Source: Methanomassiliicoccaceae archaeon UBA480
Lineage (GTDB): Archaea; Thermoplasmatota; Thermoplasmata; Methanomassiliicoccales; Methanomethylophilaceae
Assembly (NCBI GenBank): GCA_002506425.1
Contig: DAXO01000017.1
Span: 56,360 to 120,359, forward strand
Direction: 5' to 3'
DNA length: 64,000 bases
Shown here: positions 34,153 to 42,766 of the stretch, piece after piece
How the letters are laid out: each line of letters begins with the position of its first letter
Numbering within the stretch: position 1 is the stretch's first letter
Made by a program: the position numbers and the translations under genes
The notes under the pieces: generated by a model
Told to the model about the DNA's origin: nothing
What the model saw: the letters and a program-made list of their open reading frames with translations, nothing else
Database searches by the model: none

Positions 34153-35547
34153 ATGCTGTTCGGTTCCAACGGGGTTCGTGGCGTCGTGAACAGGGATCTC
34201 ACTCCCGAAGTGGTGCTCCGTCTCGGGAGGGCCGTAGGGCGCACGTTCCCCGGAACGGTGGCCGTGGCGACAGATGCCAGGGATTCGGCGGATGCCATGA
34301 AGGCGGCGCTCATGTCGGGTATAATGTCCTCCGGAGCCGATGTAGTGGATCTGGGCATGCTTCCGACTCCCGCCTTCCAATACTATCTTCGCGAGCACGA
34401 CGGCATCTCCGGAGGCGCCATGATAACCGCCTCGCACAATCCTTCGGAATACAGCGGTCTCAAGCTGATTGTGCAGGGAGGAGTGGAGGCCATGTCCGAG
34501 GACGAGCATTCTCTGGAATCCATGTATTCCCGCGAGGTTCAGGACGAGGACTGGTCCGAAGTCGGCGAGATGAGGTCCGAGGTCGGAGCTGCGGACGAGT
34601 ATGTCGACAGGATCGTTGCATCGGTCGATGCCGAATCGATACGTGCTGCGGGACTGACGGTATGCATAGACTGTGCCAACGGTTCTGCAAGCAGGACCAC
34701 TCCCATGATCCTTCGCAGGCTCGGGGTAAAGACGGTGTCTCTGGAATGCGATCCGGATGGCATCCCCCGCAGGGAGAGCGACCCGACTCCGGACAATCTT
34801 TCTGACCTGATGTTCATGGTCCCCCATGTCGGTGCCGATCTGGGAGTAGCCCATGACAGCGACGGAGGTCGTGCGGTATTCGTCGATGGCAACGGGCGCT
34901 ATATCAGGGGTGATTGCGCCGGAGCCCTCGTCGCCAGTGAGATCCTCGCCGAAAGGAGAGGCAAGGTCGTCACTCCTGTGAGTTCGTCCCGTATTCTGGA
35001 GGATGCGGTTGAATCGGCAGGAGGGCAGATAAGATACACCGAGGTCGGGACCCATACGGTGGTCCGCAAGATCCAGGAGAACCTGGCCGTATTCGGTGTG
35101 GAGGAGGATGGAGGGATGATCTTCCCTTCGGTGCAGATGTGCAGGGACGGCGGCATGGCTCTCGCCAAGATGCTGGAGATAGTGGCCAAAGGCGTCTCCT
35201 TGGCCGACCTCGTCGACAGTCTTCCTCAGTATCATACGGTGAAGATGCGTGTTCCGTGCAGGGATGATTCGAAGGACCGTGTGATGGACAGGTTCAAGGA
35301 GAAGCTGAACGAGCAGGATATCCATATGGATACGACGGACGGCGTCAAGGTGTTCTACGATGAGGGATGGGTCCTCGTCAGACCGTCGACGACGGAGGAG
35401 TGCATCAGGATATATTCCGACTCCAAGTCGGAGGAATCGGCCCTTTCCAGCGCTGAACAGACCAGAGCCGAAATCGAATCCCTCGTGTCTTCCTGTTCTT
35501 CGGATCTCAATCGAGACTCTTCGCGTGAACCGCGAGAACCTCGTTGA
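34153..35547 (+). CDS. glmM: phosphohexomutase (phosphoglucosamine / phosphomannomutase family)
   Basis: The 464-residue protein has the four-domain alpha-D-phosphohexomutase layout, with LFGSNGVRG at the start, the active-site serine in ITASHNPSEYSGLK, and the C-terminal phosphate-binding loop VRPSTTEECIRIYSDS. It would interconvert hexosamine- or hexose-6- and -1-phosphates for nucleotide sugars. The metal loop reads HDSDGGRAVF (residues ~234-243): the third aspartate of the DxDxD motif is replaced by Gly239, which is unusual and could affect Mg2+ binding. The 3' end overlaps the convergent agmatinase gene by 41 bases. The exact sugar substrate is not certain. Confidence 0.85.
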   Translation: MLFGSNGVRGVVNRDLTPEVVLRLGRAVGRTFPGTVAVATDARDSADAMKAALMSGIMSSGADVVDLGMLPTPAFQYYLREHDGISGGAMITASHNPSEYSGLKLIVQGGVEAMSEDEHSLESMYSREVQDEDWSEVGEMRSEVGAADEYVDRIVASVDAESIRAAGLTVCIDCANGSASRTTPMILRRLGVKTVSLECDPDGIPRRESDPTPDNLSDLMFMVPHVGADLGVAHDSDGGRAVFVDGNGRYIRGDCAGALVASEILAERRGKVVTPVSSSRILEDAVESAGGQIRYTEVGTHTVVRKIQENLAVFGVEEDGGMIFPSVQMCRDGGMALAKMLEIVAKGVSLADLVDSLPQYHTVKMRVPCRDDSKDRVMDRFKEKLNEQDIHMDTTDGVKVFYDEGWVLVRPSTTEECIRIYSDSKSEESALSSAEQTRAEIESLVSSCSSDLNRDSSREPREPR

Positions 35548-36367
35548 TCATCCTGGCAGCCAGGATGGAGGTTATGCCCGAGGGGTCCGCAGGAGGACAA
35601 ACCTCGGTGACATCGAATCCTATGAGCCTGTCGCCTATCATGTTGATGGTCTTCTTGACGTCCATCGGGAGCAGACCGAAAGGCTCCGGAGTACCGGTGC
35701 CAGGTGCGTATGCGGGATCTATGCCGTCGATGTCGAGTGTGAGGTAGATTTTCTCGGCCTTCACGGAATCGAGCACCTTTTCAACGGCCTTCTCGATCCC
35801 AATGTCCATTATCTCGTAGGACGAGATGAACGGAACGGCATCGTCCCTGTCCAGTTCCTCTGCGCCGATGGCCCTTGCTCCGAGGACATAGACGTTGTCG
35901 AGGCCGAGATGATCGGCCGCACGCCTCATGACGCAGGCATGGCTGTTCGGTGTTCCAAGGTACTCGTCTCTGGAGTCGAGGTGGGCATCTATGGATATGA
36001 GCGCTATGCTCCTCTCGGGGAACGACTGGATGATGGGGATGTTCACGGAGTGCTCTCCGCCCATCGCCACTGTGAATTTCCCGTCCCTGATGGCCGGTCC
36101 GACAGCGAAATCCACTTCCGCGATCATGTCCTCGGGAAGGACGAAGTCGTCGCAGTTCCCGTAGTCGTAGATGTTCAGCACCCTTTGGTGGATGCCGTGC
36201 TCGAAATGGATTTCTTCAAAATTGTAGGAGGCCCGCCTTATGGCGGTCGGGGCCTCCCTGGCGCCCGCTTTGAAGCAGGCGGTGTGGTCGTACGGGATTC
36301 CGTAGATGACCGCTTCGGCCTCGTTGTATTCGGACTCAGCGCCGGCATAGCCGATCCCGTACGACAT
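35507..36367 (-). CDS. speB: agmatinase (ureohydrolase family)
   Basis: The 286-residue protein has all manganese-binding ureohydrolase motifs: GGEHS, SIDAHLDSRD and LDIDGIDPAYAPGTGTPEP. It hydrolyses agmatine to putrescine and urea, feeding spermidine and so the hypusine modification of aIF5A. It lies directly downstream of the aIF5A gene (9-base gap), a functionally sensible pairing seen in many archaea. Confidence 0.93.
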   Translation of the reverse strand: MSYGIGYAGAESEYNEAEAVIYGIPYDHTACFKAGAREAPTAIRRASYNFEEIHFEHGIHQRVLNIYDYGNCDDFVLPEDMIAEVDFAVGPAIRDGKFTVAMGGEHSVNIPIIQSFPERSIALISIDAHLDSRDEYLGTPNSHACVMRRAADHLGLDNVYVLGARAIGAEELDRDDAVPFISSYEIMDIGIEKAVEKVLDSVKAEKIYLTLDIDGIDPAYAPGTGTPEPFGLLPMDVKKTINMIGDRLIGFDVTEVCPPADPSGITSILAARMINEVLAVHAKSLD

Positions 36368-36376
36368 TTTCTCGCC

Positions 36377-36754
36377 TCACATTATCTTGTATCTGCCCAT
36401 GGCCTCGAGGTACAGGATCTCTCCGCCCTCGTTCAGGGGCTGCTCGTGGTCCGCGTTGATGGGGATGGAGATCTGCTCGAACGTCTCCATGTCCATGATG
36501 AGGGCCTCGGTATCGCTGAGCGTGAGGATCTGTCCCTTCCTCTTGTCGATAACGGGCACCTGAACCTTGGTGCTGACAGGTCCGACGATGGACTTCTTTG
36601 CGCCGGTGAAGATGCTGACTGCATCGACGTTGGCCTTGGCGGATCCGTGCTTTCCGGGCTTGGAGGTGGTGATCTTGATGATCTTGCAAGGCTCGTCGTC
36701 GACGTTGACGTACCTTCCCTCTTTCAGCTCCCTGATCTCTTTCATCTCCCACAT
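36377..36754 (-). CDS. eif5a: translation factor aIF5A
   Basis: The 125-residue protein matches archaeal IF5A: an SH3-like N-terminal domain with the hypusine site lysine in TTSKPGKHGSAKA, then an OB-fold C-terminal domain. It rescues ribosomes stalled on difficult peptides. The ATG at 36754 (MWEMKEIREL) is preferred over an upstream GTG at 36763 because a TATA box lies about 22 bases before it. Co-transcription with agmatinase ties it to polyamine supply for hypusine. Confidence 0.95.
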   Translation of the reverse strand: MWEMKEIRELKEGRYVNVDDEPCKIIKITTSKPGKHGSAKANVDAVSIFTGAKKSIVGPVSTKVQVPVIDKRKGQILTLSDTEALIMDMETFEQISIPINADHEQPLNEGGEILYLEAMGRYKIM

Positions 36755-36770
36755 TGGACTCACTCTCTTT

Positions 36771-36780
36771 GGTATATTAC
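36771..36780 (-). promoter_or_regulatory. TATA box of the aIF5A-agmatinase operon
   Basis: On the minus strand the element GTAATATACC lies about 22 bases upstream of the ATG at 36754, fitting a leaderless transcript. The rest of the ~200-base gap to 36984 shows no further clear feature. Confidence 0.5.
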
Positions 36781-36983
36781 GACTCCCGAGCCGTTCAAGG
36801 CCGGAAGTTCACCCCCGTGAAGGAGGCGTCGATACGCATGTTAATTGAATTCATGCTATCTGGCTCACCCATACGGGCGGTTGCGCATATTAAGATTACG
36901 CGCGTGACGGCGATTTTTCCTGTATTTCTCCAGGTTCATCTATCGATATGGGCCATCTATCGAGGAGTCGACAATGGTTGTTT

Positions 36984-37304
36984 TCACAGTTGGAAATCAT
37001 CGGATTCGACGAAGTAATACGGTTCGTTCTCTGCCTTGCGGTAACGGATGGTCGCTGTTTCAGAGTCCGTGCCGACATCAGGGATTTTCGAGGCGAGGTG
37101 TATCGTTCCGAAGACGAGATACATGGAATACAGTCCTCCTGCCAGCGAGGCTATGGAAAGCAGCAGAATCATCTTCTCGCTTTCGATTGCGCAATAGTAC
37201 ACCGTTCTTGCGATACCGATGAGCGCTATGAGCGCCCCGACGGTCATAGGCAGCAGCGCATCATGATTCACCCGTTCGTCGTCGCAGAGCATTATCCCTT
37301 TCAT
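36984..37304 (-). CDS. small membrane protein of unknown function
   Basis: The 106-residue protein has two strongly hydrophobic segments (about residues 16-38 and 43-66) and a polar C-terminal tail of 40 residues. I recognise no family. A TATA-like CCATATATGA at 37318-37326 stands about 18 bases before the ATG, supporting expression. It lies alone between the aIF5A promoter and nop5, on the same strand as both. Confidence 0.5.
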   Translation of the reverse strand: MKGIMLCDDERVNHDALLPMTVGALIALIGIARTVYYCAIESEKMILLLSIASLAGGLYSMYLVFGTIHLASKIPDVGTDSETATIRYRKAENEPYYFVESDDFQL

Positions 37305-37396
37305 GCCATCCGTATCATCATATATGGCCGTGGATCGTGCAGGCCGTCAGTGAATTCCATGGCGCCTGAGACGGAATGAAAGTTTGTCGGATGAGC

Positions 37397-37421
37397 GGGG
37401 TCCCGGAGGGCCCCGCGGACC
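37397..37421 (-). terminator. GC-rich hairpin after nop5
   Basis: Just downstream of the nop5 stop, GGGTCC and GGACCC arms enclose a GC-rich loop that can pair further (GGGCCCC-type). Placement at the end of the mtnA-aldolase-nop5 operon fits a transcription stop, but there is no long T-run on the minus strand. Confidence 0.3.
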
Positions 37422-37423
37422 CA

Positions 37424-38518
37424 TCAATGTCTTCTAGGCTTTCCTTTGCCAGGCCTGTTCTGCCTCTTGCCCTTGTTGGATTTCTGAGGCTTCTTGGGCG
37501 GATCGGGATACTTCTTCTTGATCTCCTCGACCCTCTTCTTCAGTTCCTCGTTGAGCCTGTCTCCGGCGAATTCGCCATGGTACTGGTCGATTTTCGCCGC
37601 TATGAGGACCTTTCCTGCAACCGCTCTGGCTATCTTGCCGCGCTGCCAGTAGGGCGCGCGATGGATGTCGGGATGCTGGTAGATGACCCCGTGCTTGGGG
37701 CCGCGCTTTCCGGACCTCATGGCCCTGAACATGGCCTTCTCCGCGCCCAGCAGCTGGACGGTGGAAGACGGGAGGGATGCGAGTCTCTCGAGCCCTCCTG
37801 CGAGCGAGACCATCCTTGCCGCCAAGGGACCTCCGAGCATGGCGCAGAGGTTGGGGCAGGTCTGCTCCACAATCCCGCGGATGTACGCCTCCGTTCTGTC
37901 GCCGTCCTCGTAGAGGCGGTCCAGGGTGTCGGCCAGGTCCATGATGGCCCTTATGTCCTCATCGTCCATGTCCGCGCCGATGGATTCGATCTCGATCCCG
38001 AGCTCCTCCATCACAGCGTCCCTGTATCCGTATCTGGCGACGAGTTCGGCGTATCTCTTCTCATGGGCGTAGTCGGCGAGCTCGGGGAAGTACATCCCGT
38101 ACCATTCGTGCAGGCGCTCGCTGTAGAGGTTGATGGTGGAGATCTGATCGTCCAGGCTCCTGATGGCTTGGACCAGGTTCCTGTCGCGCGGTACCGGCTC
38201 CGAGGTCCTGAGCCTTCCGAGGCCCAGCATCGCTTCGTGCATGAACGCGTCGTCGAATCCGTAGTCCTGCGCCTTGATGAACGAGGAATCGAACATCATC
38301 GGCTTCCCGAGCTCCGACTGCCTCCTCTCGGCCACGTAGGGCTTCTCCGCCTTCCCAGCGAGCTCCCTCTCCTCGTCGAGGATGCCTCCGCGCTGCATGG
38401 CGGCCAGCTTCTCGGCGGCCTGTTCAGCGTCCTTTGGCATGAGCCTCTTGTCGAGGATTCTTCCGTTCTTCTCGTCCACAAGGAACGTTCCGAACCATTT
38501 GGTTACTATGATTGTCAT
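37424..38518 (-). CDS. nop5: C/D box snoRNP-type protein Nop5 (Nop56/58)
   Basis: The 364-residue protein has the coiled-coil and Nop domain (GGPLAARMVSLAGGLERLASLPSSTVQLLGAEKAMFRAMRSGKRGPKHGVIYQHP) and a lysine-rich tail. It is the scaffold that joins fibrillarin and L7Ae on C/D guide RNAs for 2'-O-methylation of rRNA and tRNA. Fibrillarin, the usual neighbour, is absent here. Instead the gene lies 1 base after a class II aldolase gene. Confidence 0.95.
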   Translation of the reverse strand: MTIIVTKWFGTFLVDEKNGRILDKRLMPKDAEQAAEKLAAMQRGGILDEERELAGKAEKPYVAERRQSELGKPMMFDSSFIKAQDYGFDDAFMHEAMLGLGRLRTSEPVPRDRNLVQAIRSLDDQISTINLYSERLHEWYGMYFPELADYAHEKRYAELVARYGYRDAVMEELGIEIESIGADMDDEDIRAIMDLADTLDRLYEDGDRTEAYIRGIVEQTCPNLCAMLGGPLAARMVSLAGGLERLASLPSSTVQLLGAEKAMFRAMRSGKRGPKHGVIYQHPDIHRAPYWQRGKIARAVAGKVLIAAKIDQYHGEFAGDRLNEELKKRVEEIKKKYPDPPKKPQKSNKGKRQNRPGKGKPRRH

Positions 38519-38519
38519 A

Positions 38520-39122
38520 TCATTCGACCCCCAGTCTCCTGAGTTCTTCGGTCGGCAGGTCCTCGGCGCCTCCGCACATCATCTGCAGGCGGGCCTGGAA
38601 CTCCAGCTCCTCCATCCTGTCGTACGCCTCTTCGAGCGTCGTCCCCTGTGTCAGAGCGCCGTGACGCGCCATCAGCATGACGGGGGATTCGCTCAGGGAT
38701 GCCACCGCGTCAACCAGTTCGTCCGTCCCCGGCGTGATGTACGGTATGGTGGGGACCCTTCCGAGAAGGAGCGCGCCTTCCGGAGTGAGGTTGCATCTGA
38801 GCTCCTCGTTCCTCAATGTGAGCGCTATGCAGTTCAGAGGGTGGCAGTGGATCACGGCGTTCGTCCGAGTGTTCTTCCTGTAGAGTGCGAGGTGGAATCT
38901 GGTCTCTATGGACGGCTTCCCGCCAGAGACGACGGTCCCGTCAAGAGAGACCTTCACAAGGTCCTCGGGCTTCAGCAGCCCCTTGTTCCTGCCTGACGGG
39001 GTGATTAGCACGCCGTCGTCCACGCGGATGCTCATGTTTCCTCCGGCAGACACGGTCAGGTTCCTGTCATACAGTCTGGCACAGGTTTCCACGAGGGCCT
39101 TGCGCGCCTCAGTCTCGTCCAT
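38520..39122 (-). CDS. class II aldolase (fuculose-phosphate aldolase / MtnB-like)
   Basis: The 200-residue protein has the zinc-dependent class II aldolase pattern: GNMSIRVDDGVLITPSG, the catalytic Glu in SIETRFH, the zinc histidines HCHP near residue 95 and a further RHG histidine near residue 150. It lies one base after mtnA. In methanogens this pair can cleave 5-deoxyribulose- or methylthioribulose-1-phosphate to dihydroxyacetone phosphate and an aldehyde, recycling SAM by-products. That pathway is inferred from the gene pair. Confidence 0.85.
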   Translation of the reverse strand: MDETEARKALVETCARLYDRNLTVSAGGNMSIRVDDGVLITPSGRNKGLLKPEDLVKVSLDGTVVSGGKPSIETRFHLALYRKNTRTNAVIHCHPLNCIALTLRNEELRCNLTPEGALLLGRVPTIPYITPGTDELVDAVASLSESPVMLMARHGALTQGTTLEEAYDRMEELEFQARLQMMCGGAEDLPTEELRRLGVE

Positions 39123-39123
39123 A

Positions 39124-40122
39124 TCAGTCCCTCATGATCCCTATCTCGTCCGGCTTGAGGATCCCTTTCTCGGTGATGAATCCGGTGACCAGGTCCGCCG
39201 GGGTGACGTCGAATGCGGGATTGAGGGCCTGGGATCCCTCCGGGGCGATCCTGATCCCCGCGATGGTGTTGACTTCGTCCTGGGACCTCTGCTCTATGAC
39301 GATCTCCTTTCCGGATCCCATGGAGAGGTCGAAAGTCGAAACGGGAGCGGCCACGTAGAACGGGATGCCGAAGTGCTTGGCGGCGATAGCCTTGTCGAAC
39401 GTGCCGATCTTGTTGGCGAAATCGCCGTTGGAGGCTATCCTGTCCGCTCCGGTGATGATGAAGTCCACGCCCTGGCTCATGTAGTATGCGGATGCTCCGT
39501 CAGGGATGATCCTGTGGTCGATCCCCTCCTGTCCGAGCTCCCAGGCGGTCAGCTGCATCCCCTGCAGGCGGGGGCGAGTCTCCGATACGTATACGAAGAA
39601 GTCCTTCCCGGCATCGTGGGCGGTCCTCATCGGGGCGAGGGCCGTTCCGTAGTCCACGGTGGCCAGGGCTCCTGCGTTGCAGTGGGTCATGAGCTTCATG
39701 CCGCTGTCGATCAGCTCCGCTCCGTACTTCCCTATGAGCCTGCACTTCTCGATGGTGGCTTCCGCGTAGGCCTGGGCGGCCTTCACGGGGTCCTCCCCTT
39801 CGGACAGCCTCTCGCACATCCAATCCACCGCATGGAAGAGGTCGTAGGCGGTGGGCCTCGCGGATTTGACATAGGATGCCGCCTTGGGGATGTCGCATCC
39901 TCCAAGCGCTGCCAGGCACATCGCGTAGGCAGCCGTTGCTCCGATGGACGGCGCTCCGCGCGTGGTCATGTTGCGGATGGCCTCCGCCACATCCTTGTAG
40001 TCGGAGAAGCGGACGAAGACCAGCTTCGCCGGGAGCTCTCTCTGATCGATCATGACCACTTCGCCGTTCTCGAACCATACTGCTCTGATATCCTTCCTGA
40101 CTCCGTCGACTAGGGCCTTCAT
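39124..40122 (-). CDS. mtnA: methylthioribose-1-phosphate isomerase family protein (MtnA)
   Basis: The 332-residue protein has MtnA signatures RGAPSIGATAAYA, ARPTAYDLFHAVDWM, the catalytic Cys in THCNAGALAT, ETRPRLQGMQLTAWEL and the catalytic Asp in ITGADRIASNGDFANKIGT. It isomerises aldose-1-phosphates (methylthioribose- or 5-deoxyribose-1-phosphate) to ketoses. Ribose-1,5-bisphosphate isomerase is a related alternative, relevant because RuBisCO and AMP phosphorylase are in the same window, but the motifs favour MtnA. A TATA-like GTATTTTACA lies about 30 bases upstream of the ATG. Confidence 0.9.
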   Translation of the reverse strand: MKALVDGVRKDIRAVWFENGEVVMIDQRELPAKLVFVRFSDYKDVAEAIRNMTTRGAPSIGATAAYAMCLAALGGCDIPKAASYVKSARPTAYDLFHAVDWMCERLSEGEDPVKAAQAYAEATIEKCRLIGKYGAELIDSGMKLMTHCNAGALATVDYGTALAPMRTAHDAGKDFFVYVSETRPRLQGMQLTAWELGQEGIDHRIIPDGASAYYMSQGVDFIITGADRIASNGDFANKIGTFDKAIAAKHFGIPFYVAAPVSTFDLSMGSGKEIVIEQRSQDEVNTIAGIRIAPEGSQALNPAFDVTPADLVTGFITEKGILKPDEIGIMRD

Positions 40123-40298
40123 GTTAACGGTGAGTCATGGCGGAGGGTGTAAAATACATGCGCATCTCCGAGCACTCACTTCCGGAGCTAGGGGATATCC
40201 GGCACAGTGTCGCCCAGCTGGTAGTTTTTTCAACCTGCAATACGTGGGGGACGCATCGCGATGGGACTTTCATAGACCGAATCGGCGAGGTGAGACCA

Positions 40299-41357
40299 AT
40301 GCTGTATGTTGATCCGTACGTCAGGGATACTTTCCGCAAGAATCAGCCGGAGGGAAGGAACGGCTACATAAGGCTCGATCAGAATGAGAATCCGGACGGC
40401 CTTCCCAGATGGTTCTTCGACGAGGTCATGAAGGAGATAACCCCCTCGTTCCTCGCCATGTATCCCGAGGAGGGCCCCCTTGTGAAGAAATACGCCGCCA
40501 TGGTCGGCGTCGGACCCGAGAACGTGACTCTGACCGATGGGAGCCTCCTCGGCATGGGGTATCTGACGCATGTATTCGGAGAGCCTGGGAAGAACATGGT
40601 CGTCGTGAAGCCCACCTTCAACATGTACGGGGTCTTCGCGAGCCTCAACGGCATGGGCGTCGTGGAAGTTCCGTATGAGGCCGATTTCTCGATGCCCATC
40701 GAGAAGATCCTGGCCGCCATCGACGACAGGACCGGCATAGTCGTCCTCGTTAATCCAAACATGCCTGTGGGCAACGTGTATGCCCCGGAGGACATCGAGA
40801 AGGTCGTGAAGAAGGCCGGCGAGTTCGGGGCACTGGTGATAGTCGACGAGGCCTACCACTACTTCTACGACGGCTCTTCCATAGCCCTGGTCTCGAGATA
40901 CGACAACGTCGCCGTCCTCAGGACATTCTCCAAGATGCTGGCCATCACCTCTCTGAGGCTCGGGGTCATTGTGTCCAGCAAAGAGATCATCCATTATGTC
41001 AACAACTGGAGGCCCCACTACACCATCGGCGGAGTCACGCTGAAGTTCGGCGAGGCCATCGTCGACAACCACGAGAGGCTGCTGAAGGAGCTCGAGGAGA
41101 ACTTCAGAGAGGGTAAGGAGTACATCCTGAAGAGGCTCGAGGAGAAGGGCTACTCGGTGATACCGAGCAACGGTTGCTTCCTGTGCGTCCGTCTCAAGCA
41201 TAGGCCGGTGCAGTACGTGGCCGATGAGATGAAGAAGAGAAACATTCTGATTTTCTGCGGGTCGGGCCCCCTGGACGGCTACGTCCGCCTGTCCGTCTGC
41301 GGCAAGAAGTATATGCGGATGTTCGCCGACAACCTGTTCGAGATAGACAGGGAGTGA
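40299..41357 (+). CDS. class I/II aminotransferase (HisC-like), linked to a cytidylyltransferase
   Basis: The 352-residue PLP enzyme has the fold-type I pattern with RLDQNENPDG near the start, VNPNMPVGNVY, IVDEAYHYFYDG and the PLP lysine in RTFSKMLAITSLRLG. It resembles histidinol-phosphate aminotransferases, but no histidine genes are nearby. It is 4 bases from an IspD/TarI-like gene, which suggests that it makes an amino compound activated with CDP. I start at ATG 40299 (MLYVDPYVRDTF), the HisC-type N-terminus; the frame is open upstream to 40137. Confidence 0.8.
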   Translation: MLYVDPYVRDTFRKNQPEGRNGYIRLDQNENPDGLPRWFFDEVMKEITPSFLAMYPEEGPLVKKYAAMVGVGPENVTLTDGSLLGMGYLTHVFGEPGKNMVVVKPTFNMYGVFASLNGMGVVEVPYEADFSMPIEKILAAIDDRTGIVVLVNPNMPVGNVYAPEDIEKVVKKAGEFGALVIVDEAYHYFYDGSSIALVSRYDNVAVLRTFSKMLAITSLRLGVIVSSKEIIHYVNNWRPHYTIGGVTLKFGEAIVDNHERLLKELEENFREGKEYILKRLEEKGYSVIPSNGCFLCVRLKHRPVQYVADEMKKRNILIFCGSGPLDGYVRLSVCGKKYMRMFADNLFEIDRE

Positions 41358-41361
41358 CTTC

Positions 41362-42078
41362 GTGAAGACAGCGGCGATCATACTCGCAGGCGGAGTCGGC
41401 AAGCGCATGGGCGCTCCCATGCCCAAGCAGTTTCTGGAGATCAACGGAAAGCCCGTGCTTGTGCACACGGTATCCAATTTCCAGAGGAACGGATCCATAG
41501 ACGCGATCATCATCGTCTGCGTTCCGGAGTGGATGGATCGCACGAGGGAGCTGGTCGAGGAATACGGTCTCACGAAGGTGTCGGCGGTGGTTCCCGGTGG
41601 AGATACCTCCCACGATTCCACCCGCAACGGCATGTTCCATCTCAGAGGATTCCTGGATGCGGACGATCTGGTAATCGTCCATGATGCGGCCAGACCCATT
41701 CTTCCGCAGAAGGCCATAGACGAGATGATACGTGTGGCGACCGAGAAAGGGAATGCGTCTCTCGCAATTCCGTGCTACGAGACGGTGATCTACACCGAGG
41801 ACCAGCTCTCGGGGAGCAGGGAACTGGACAGGAGCCGCCTCATGAGGGTTCAGACCCCTCAGGCCTATCGCTACGGAGAGATACTGGAGCTGTACGATCG
41901 TGCCGAGCGCGAAGGCCGTCACGATTTCATCTATGCGGATATAGTGGCTGTGGAATACGGCATGACCGTTTACTTCTCGAAGGGATTCGCCAACAATATC
42001 AAGATAACCAAGCAGGAGGACATTCCGCTCTGCGAATATCTCATGGGAATCCCCGAGGACAAGCTCTTCGATCTCTGA
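41362..42078 (+). CDS. IspD/TarI-like cytidylyltransferase
   Basis: The 238-residue protein has the nucleotide-binding start AAIILAGGVGKRMGAPMPKQFLEI, the VHDAARPILP motif and RVQTPQAYRY. In bacteria IspD makes CDP-methylerythritol and TarI makes CDP-ribitol. Archaea make isoprenoids by the mevalonate route, so a TarI-like or other CDP-alcohol role is more likely. It follows an aminotransferase gene and faces rpiA and licD, which together suggest a CDP-activated decoration of surface glycans. Confidence 0.82.
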   Translation: MKTAAIILAGGVGKRMGAPMPKQFLEINGKPVLVHTVSNFQRNGSIDAIIIVCVPEWMDRTRELVEEYGLTKVSAVVPGGDTSHDSTRNGMFHLRGFLDADDLVIVHDAARPILPQKAIDEMIRVATEKGNASLAIPCYETVIYTEDQLSGSRELDRSRLMRVQTPQAYRYGEILELYDRAEREGRHDFIYADIVAVEYGMTVYFSKGFANNIKITKQEDIPLCEYLMGIPEDKLFDL

Positions 42079-42766
42079 CGGTTTCTCTGACGGCGCCGTC
42101 CTCTTCATAATAGGCTTCGACGGCATGCGTCAGGCCAATGAACAGCCCGCATTCTACAACGCCAGGTATGGCGTTCACGCACGCTTCCAGATATGTGGGG
42201 TCGTCGATTCCGGCGAATCTGCAATCGTAGATCAGGTTGCCGTTGTCGGTGACGAAGGCGTCGCCGTCCTTCATGCGAAGGGTCGGGGTGCATCCGAGCC
42301 TTCCGAGCGATTCCGCGGTTCTCCTGTGGGCGAAACGGCAGACCTCGACGGGAAGCGGCGCGGTCGTCCCGAGTCTTTCCACCATCTTGAACCCGTCCAC
42401 GACTATGATCTCGCGTTCGGTCATGGCGGCGACTATCTTCTCTCTCAGAAGGGCGCCACCCAATCCTTTGATCAGATTCAGCTCAGAGTCCACCTCGTCG
42501 GCTCCGTCGATTGTGACATCGATCGAATCCACGCATTCGATGTCGGCGATCTCCAGCCCGATGCCTTCAGCATAGGCGGTCGTTCTGTCCGAAGTGGATA
42601 CGAATGTCAGATTGTAGCCCCCGTCTACGAGCTCGATCAGGCGGTCTGCGGCCATGCATGCCGCGTTCCCGGTCCCCAGACCTATGGTCATGCCGTTCTC
42701 GACGAAGCGGTCCACCGCTCTTGCCGATGCGGGCCTCTTCCTGAGCCATGGCGCTTCGTCGCTCAT
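42041..42766 (-). CDS. rpiA: ribose-5-phosphate isomerase A
   Basis: The 241-residue protein matches RpiA: GLGTGNAACMAADRL, the STSDRT segment, DVTIDGADEVD and KGLGGALLREKI with the catalytic region. It interconverts ribose- and ribulose-5-phosphate. Its ATG overlaps the licD stop as ATGA. The family normally ends near HAVEAYYEEDGAVRET; a short tail beyond this overlaps the convergent cytidylyltransferase gene by 38 bases. Confidence 0.92.
   Translation of the reverse strand: MSDEAPWLRKRPASARAVDRFVENGMTIGLGTGNAACMAADRLIELVDGGYNLTFVSTSDRTTAYAEGIGLEIADIECVDSIDVTIDGADEVDSELNLIKGLGGALLREKIVAAMTEREIIVVDGFKMVERLGTTAPLPVEVCRFAHRRTAESLGRLGCTPTLRMKDGDAFVTDNGNLIYDCRFAGIDDPTYLEACVNAIPGVVECGLFIGLTHAVEAYYEEDGAVRETVRDRRACPRGFP

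Noticed and set aside
36764..36983. Possible small gene between aIF5A and the small membrane protein
   Set aside because: The open frames here are short, lack start context and show no coding bias; only the TATA box is supported.
39124..40122. Possible ribose-1,5-bisphosphate isomerase completing the AMP pathway
   Set aside because: The RPTAYDLF, HCNAGALAT and ETRPRLQG motifs fit methylthioribose-1-phosphate isomerase, and the gene sits with an aldolase rather than with RuBisCO.
41362..42078. IspD of the methylerythritol phosphate pathway
   Set aside because: Archaea make isoprenoids through mevalonate, and the neighbours point to a CDP-alcohol role instead.
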